A stretch of 35,229 nt of DNA from Ophiocordyceps camponoti-saundersi (nom. inval.) (taxonomy: Eukaryota > Ascomycota > Sordariomycetes > Hypocreales > Ophiocordycipitaceae). Positions 32,335 through 35,229 of the stretch are shown piece after piece. The stretch spans positions 1 through 35,229 of the forward strand of contig PDHQ01000330.1 of the NCBI GenBank assembly GCA_003339415.1, read 5' to 3'. Both the position numbers and the translations under genes were made by a program. Position 1 is the first letter of the stretch; each line of letters begins with the position of its first letter. Under the pieces are notes generated by a model. The model had not been told where the DNA came from. It searched no databases and saw only the letters and a program-made list of their open reading frames with translations.

Positions 32335-33285
32335 AGCAGGCACTTACGTAACTAAGCTAGTTTAGCGGGGTTAAAAGGATACTCCCGAAGAAAGGAAAAA
32401 AAAGAAGAAAAAGGGAAAAAGGGATAAAGGGGTAATTCCGTATAATTCCTAGAAATTTAAAAGATATAAAATTAAAGGGGCTAAGGGAGGAAGGAATTTA
32501 TAGTAGGTAACCTTACCTTACTAAGTCCGAATACGCTCACGGCGACTAACTTTATATAAAAGGGCTTACGGCTACCTTAGGTCTTCTTACTAAGGGTAGG
32601 AAATCCACCCCTTCTTATAAGTATAAATCTAACCCTTCCTAGGTCCTTTAGCCCCCTTTAGCTAAGCGAATACTAATTAATTAGATTTATTAAATTAGGT
32701 AAGTAAGATTAAATAACCTTTCTAAACCCTATAGTCCTAACCGGCCCGTATAACCCGGCAGGTCCCTGCAGGCCTATACGGACCGGATAGTCTTATATAC
32801 TTCCTTAAGACGGTCTTCTCTGCGAGGGCTATATATATATATAGGCAGGAGTGCCCGTTACTCCCGCGAAACTAGGAGGCCTCTTCTTCTTTATCCTTAT
32901 AGCTCGGCAGCTAAGTTAGCTTCTTTATTATTATAGGTATAAAATTATTATACTTATTCGTTACTTTTTATAGTAATAGCGCTCTAGTAAGCGTAATTAT
33001 ACTAATAAGATTAAAGATATATCTATTAGACGGGCTATCTGATACTAATATCGAAGGATCCTAAAAAAGAGTATACTTATTATCGCAATACCCTCTTATA
33101 CGCGATATACGAAGAGGGTAGATATCTAAAAACTAAATACTTATTCGAACGTATAAAGTAATAAATAAGGAATATAAAAGGTAAAGTAGGGAGTTATAAG
33201 ATAAGAAGGATCTCGTATAAAGGGTCCTTATAACTTAAGTAAGCCGTATATATATTAGGACGAGGCTATAAAGGCAGTATAAGGC
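32335..33285. mobile_element. insert of about 950 bp in repeat F copy 2
   Basis: This segment is present in copy 2 of repeat F but not in copy 1, so it is most simply a later insertion. It keeps more CpA and TpG than the rest of the window: I count roughly 15 over about 950 bases, against four in bases 1-900. It is therefore younger, less often targeted, or not itself repeated. It contains a strong imperfect inverted repeat at 32739-32788. No open frame was recognised and its termini show no clear inverted or target repeats. Confidence 0.45.
32739..32788. repeat. GC-rich imperfect palindrome
   Basis: The left arm AACCGGCCCGTATA (32739-32752) pairs with the right arm TATACGGACCGGAT (32775-32788), and inside it GGCAGG pairs with CCTGC, around an unmutated CCTGCAGG. 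It would form a stem of about 20 pairs with few mismatches. All its CpA and TpG are in GCA/TGC context. It could be an internal hairpin of a mobile element. Confidence 0.55.
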
Positions 33286-33794
33286 TATAAGGTATCGTAA
33301 GATTCCTTAATAATATTAAGTTTAAGTAAGTAAAATACTTCTTAGCTGAGGATAATAGTAACTAATCGATATTTTTTTAATAGCTAAGAAAGAATATTAC
33401 CTACTATAAAGTAAATATAACGGGCATTAACTAAGAGATCGTTAGTAAACTTAGCTTTAGGTTCGTCGTCTAATTAGCTAATCACGCTAAGAGAAACAAA
33501 ATATACTAATAAATCGTCCTTAGAGCTATTCTCGTATATTTAGTTTATTAGCTACCTTATATCGAATTATAGTAGAACTTTTAAGAAGATATATTAATAA
33601 AGGTAAGAATAACTAATAGTTTAAGCTTATAACTAGTAGCGTTAAAGAATATAATAAGGTAGTCGATAGTACGATTATAGTAAAAACGCTAGATTCTATT
33701 TACTTTAAGGCAACTGCCGATAAGCTATTTAGGGAAATAAGGAAGGATAGTAAAGGCGTTATTATAGCGCGGAAGTATCTAGTATTATACGGCC

Positions 33795-33935
33795 TACCCT
33801 ATAAGCCTCCCTTTTAGTTAGTTAGCGCTGCTAGCCTTACTTCTTAGGGCCCTAGCCTTGCTATATAAACCTAGTAGAATTATAGTTATTATATTAAGAA
33901 TATTATTATATTTATCGAGGCTGCCTTTCGCTATA
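33795..33935 (+). repeat. 150-bp repeat, copy 2
   Basis: CTACCCTATAAGCCTCCC, AGTTAGTTAGCGCTGC, TTACTTCTTAGGGC and CTAGTAGAATTATAG occur in the same order as in the copies at 34495-34645 and 14565-14730. It is closest to 34495-34645, about 700 bases downstream, which suggests a local duplication of this part. Confidence 0.65.
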
Positions 33936-34300
33936 TAAGATATAGGAATAGCTTTTTTAGTACTAAGCGCTAAGTATCTTAGATTTCCTCTAATACCGAG
34001 TATAAAAATAATAGCCGCTATAACTATAATTTTTACTTAACTAGCTCGAGGAATGCCCGGAGAGAAGTTTATCGATTAGTAGTTAATACCTTAGAGGCTT
34101 AGACTAAAAGAGAAATAAACTACTAAATATAAGAAAAGCGGGCTAATATATATAGTTAATCTTATAAGCAGTATATATAAGATATACTATATTATACTAG
34201 TAGCCTATATAAGTATCTAAGTATATATATATATATAAACTATTTATTAGAGAGGAAAAATTATAAGGCTTAGGGGAAGACCTCTTACTTAATAAAGTCG
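33936..34300 (+). pseudogene. coding-like remnant between two 150-bp repeats
   Basis: A plus frame from about 33917 reads EAAFRYIRYRNSFFSTKR, then ISSNTEYKNNSRYNYNFYLTSSR near 33980-34050, and NARREVYRLVVNTLEA near 34051-34100 followed by TKREINY. TAA/TAG stops are sparse. The part NARREVYRLVVNTLEA looks like real helical protein. It lies between two copies of a repeat, so it may be the inside of a small element of about 0.85 kb. Family not recognised. Confidence 0.35.
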
Positions 34301-34494
34301 GCTAGCTTATAAGCCTAATTTATTACGTTAAAAAGCTTATTTATTATAAGTTATTTATCTAAAGTTACGCTAGTTTTAAGTAGGGGATAACTATACTTCC
34401 TTAGTTCCTATCGCATATAGATATTGTCTAAGTTCTAAGTAGTTACGGTATATATATTAGCAAATACTATAGCGAAGATCTTAAGTTATATTAT

Positions 34495-34645
34495 AAGGGC
34501 CTACCTTATAAACCTCCCTCTTAGTTAGTTAGCGCTGCTAACCTTACTTCTTAGGGCATAGCCTTATAAAATAGACCTAGCAGAATTATTATTATAGTTA
34601 TAAGTATTAGGAATTTTAATACCTTTATTAGTACTGCTATTAACC
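34495..34645 (+). repeat. 150-bp repeat, copy 3
   Basis: CTACCTTATAAACCTCCCTC, AGTTAGTTAGCGCTGC, TTACTTCTTAGGGC, ATTAGGAATTTTAATACC and TTATTAGTACTGCTATTA occur here in the same order as in the copies at 33795 and 14565. Copies 2 and 3 are in direct orientation and bracket a coding-like remnant, as the LTRs of a small element would, but 5'-TG and CA-3' ends cannot be checked because RIP has removed such dinucleotides. Confidence 0.65.
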
Positions 34646-34975
34646 TTATAATAAGTTACTTTTATAAGAATACTTTATTACCGTTTTAGTTAGTCCTTAG
34701 CCTTATAGCTATAAGGGTAATATTAAAAAGGAAGAACCGACTTTAATTTATATAACTATAAGTAGGTAGGATATAATTAAGGGGGTTATTAAATATAGAA
34801 GGAAAACTCTAATACGAAAATATATATATTTATTAAGATTCCCTAGTAATAATAAAATAATCCTACTTAATATATCGCTAGCTTAGAAGCTAGTATTTTT
34901 ATTCTTAAGAGCTTTTCTTTAAAGACCGCTATTTTTATATATATATATATATTATATATATAAGCAGGGTTTAAA
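34646..34975. other. AT-rich spacer with AT microsatellite
   Basis: No gene was seen. The stretch holds an ATATAT run at about 34936-34962 immediately before the palindromic GTCAGTC array. Confidence 0.5.
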
Positions 34976-35143
34976 ATTAGTCAGTCTTTAGTCAGTCAGG
35001 ACTGACTAAAAAAAGTCCGGACTAAAAGTACGTACCTTTTAGTCAGTCTTTAGTCAGTCAGCCTAAGGACTTTAGTCAGTCCTTAAATATAAGGACTAAC
35101 TGACTAAAGACTAAAGACTAAAAGGACTAAATTTTTAGTCAGC
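34976..35143. repeat. palindromic GTCAGTC array that escaped RIP (foldback/MITE-like)
   Basis: TTTAGTCAGTC and its reverse complement GACTGACTAAA, or shortened forms, occur about ten times in 168 bases in both orientations. One arm pair is centred on the palindrome AGTACGTACCTTTT near 35028-35040. CAG and TGA words are intact here although they are almost absent from the other 35 kb. The short length may have kept it below the size RIP detects, or it arrived after RIP. It resembles the ends or whole of a small foldback or MITE-type DNA element. No frame is possible. Confidence 0.75.
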
Positions 35144-35229
35144 TTACGTAAGCTATTTTAATATAAAAAAAATACTAATAAATAGCGCGATAGAAATACT
35201 ATATAGAAATTAAGTTTTTTTTTTATTTA
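35144..35229. other. AT-rich right edge of window
   Basis: AT-rich sequence ending in a T-run. Nothing can be assigned, and whatever it belongs to continues past the window. Confidence 0.5.

Larger units (their letters stand above)
31946..33615 (+). mobile_element. repeat F, copy 2, split by an insert
   Basis: This aligns with copy 1 (25421-26115) in two pieces: about 31946-32334 and 33286-33615. Shared blocks in the first piece are TTAAGGAGTTACTTTAAAGC near 32166 and AGGATTTCTCTTA near 32262. In the second piece they are CTTCTTAGCTGAGGATAATAGTAAC near 33341 and AATCGTCCTTAGAGC near 33512. The 3' part conserves a plus-strand protein reading (IVLRAIL near 33514, against IVLRPIL in copy 1). 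It may represent an internal coding end of the element. Copy 1 and copy 2 are in the same orientation about 6.5 kb apart. Confidence 0.65.
1..35229. other. RIP-mutated, transposon-rich AT block
   Basis: The whole window has the base composition left by repeat-induced point mutation, the premeiotic C-to-T process of filamentous ascomycetes that acts mainly on CpA. In bases 1-900 I count one CpA and three TpG, where tens of each would be expected, while CpG is common (GCGGCCGCGG near 910, GCGCGCGTAG near 8275). TpA is in large excess. Stops are nearly all TAA or TAG, at sites that fit former CAA, CAG or TGG, and ATG is very rare. Changes lie on both strands, as RIP leaves them. Dispersed repeats longer than 400 bp, the known trigger of RIP in Neurospora, are present throughout. 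A pattern of CpG decay alone would not look like this, because CpG is spared. Confidence 0.95.

Noticed and set aside
1..35229. tRNA or rRNA genes
   Set aside because: I saw no cloverleaf with intact A and B box patterns and no rRNA-like conserved stretch. Highly mutated copies cannot be excluded by eye.

Overview
The window looks like transposon-rich heterochromatin (an AT-rich block) from a filamentous ascomycete that has been heavily mutated by repeat-induced point mutation (RIP). The dinucleotides CpA and TpG are almost gone: in bases 1-900 I count one CpA and three TpG. TpA is in great excess and CpG is kept. Almost every ATG, Gln and Trp codon has therefore become ATA, TAA or TAG, and no intact gene is present. 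Reading through TAA/TAG still exposes relics of coding sequence. No tRNA, rRNA, CRISPR array or bacterial-type signal was seen. The species cannot be named from this sequence.

Layout. 1-5200: two long coding-like but unidentified blocks (1-2690, 3541-5200) separated by AT-rich DNA. 6600-7340: the 3' end of a Ty1/Copia polyprotein (RNase H region), the clearest transposon relic; a second, poorer one lies at about 23600-24060. 7560-16140: four copies of an unnamed repeat unit (U0 on the minus strand, U1-U3 on the plus strand) carrying the same small reading frame of about 135 codons; U0 and U2 also share a Lys/Glu-rich upstream part. 16205-17030 (minus): a decayed fragment of the housekeeping gene RRP5, covering its last S1 domain, the acidic linker and the first HAT repeats. 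17031-25070: mostly degenerate DNA with three copies of a ~620-bp element with short terminal inverted repeats (TIRs). 25075-26115 and 31558-33615: two copies of a larger repeat that starts with a ~36-bp minisatellite; the second copy carries an insert of about 950 bp. 26160-30480: coding-like frames, including a probable divergent pair (minus 26640-27800, plus 28090-30480). 33795-34645: two of three copies of a ~150-bp repeat. 34976-35143: a short palindromic GTCAGTC array that kept its CpA and TpG and so escaped RIP.

Nothing here is expected to make a functional protein. The region records repeated transposon insertion, duplication of a piece of a host gene, and inactivation by RIP. The best leads are the RRP5 relic, the four-copy U family, the ~620-bp TIR element, the divergent gene pair, and the GCA/TGC context of the few sites that RIP left alone. 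All repeat limits were aligned by eye and are approximate to tens of bases unless a terminus is described.
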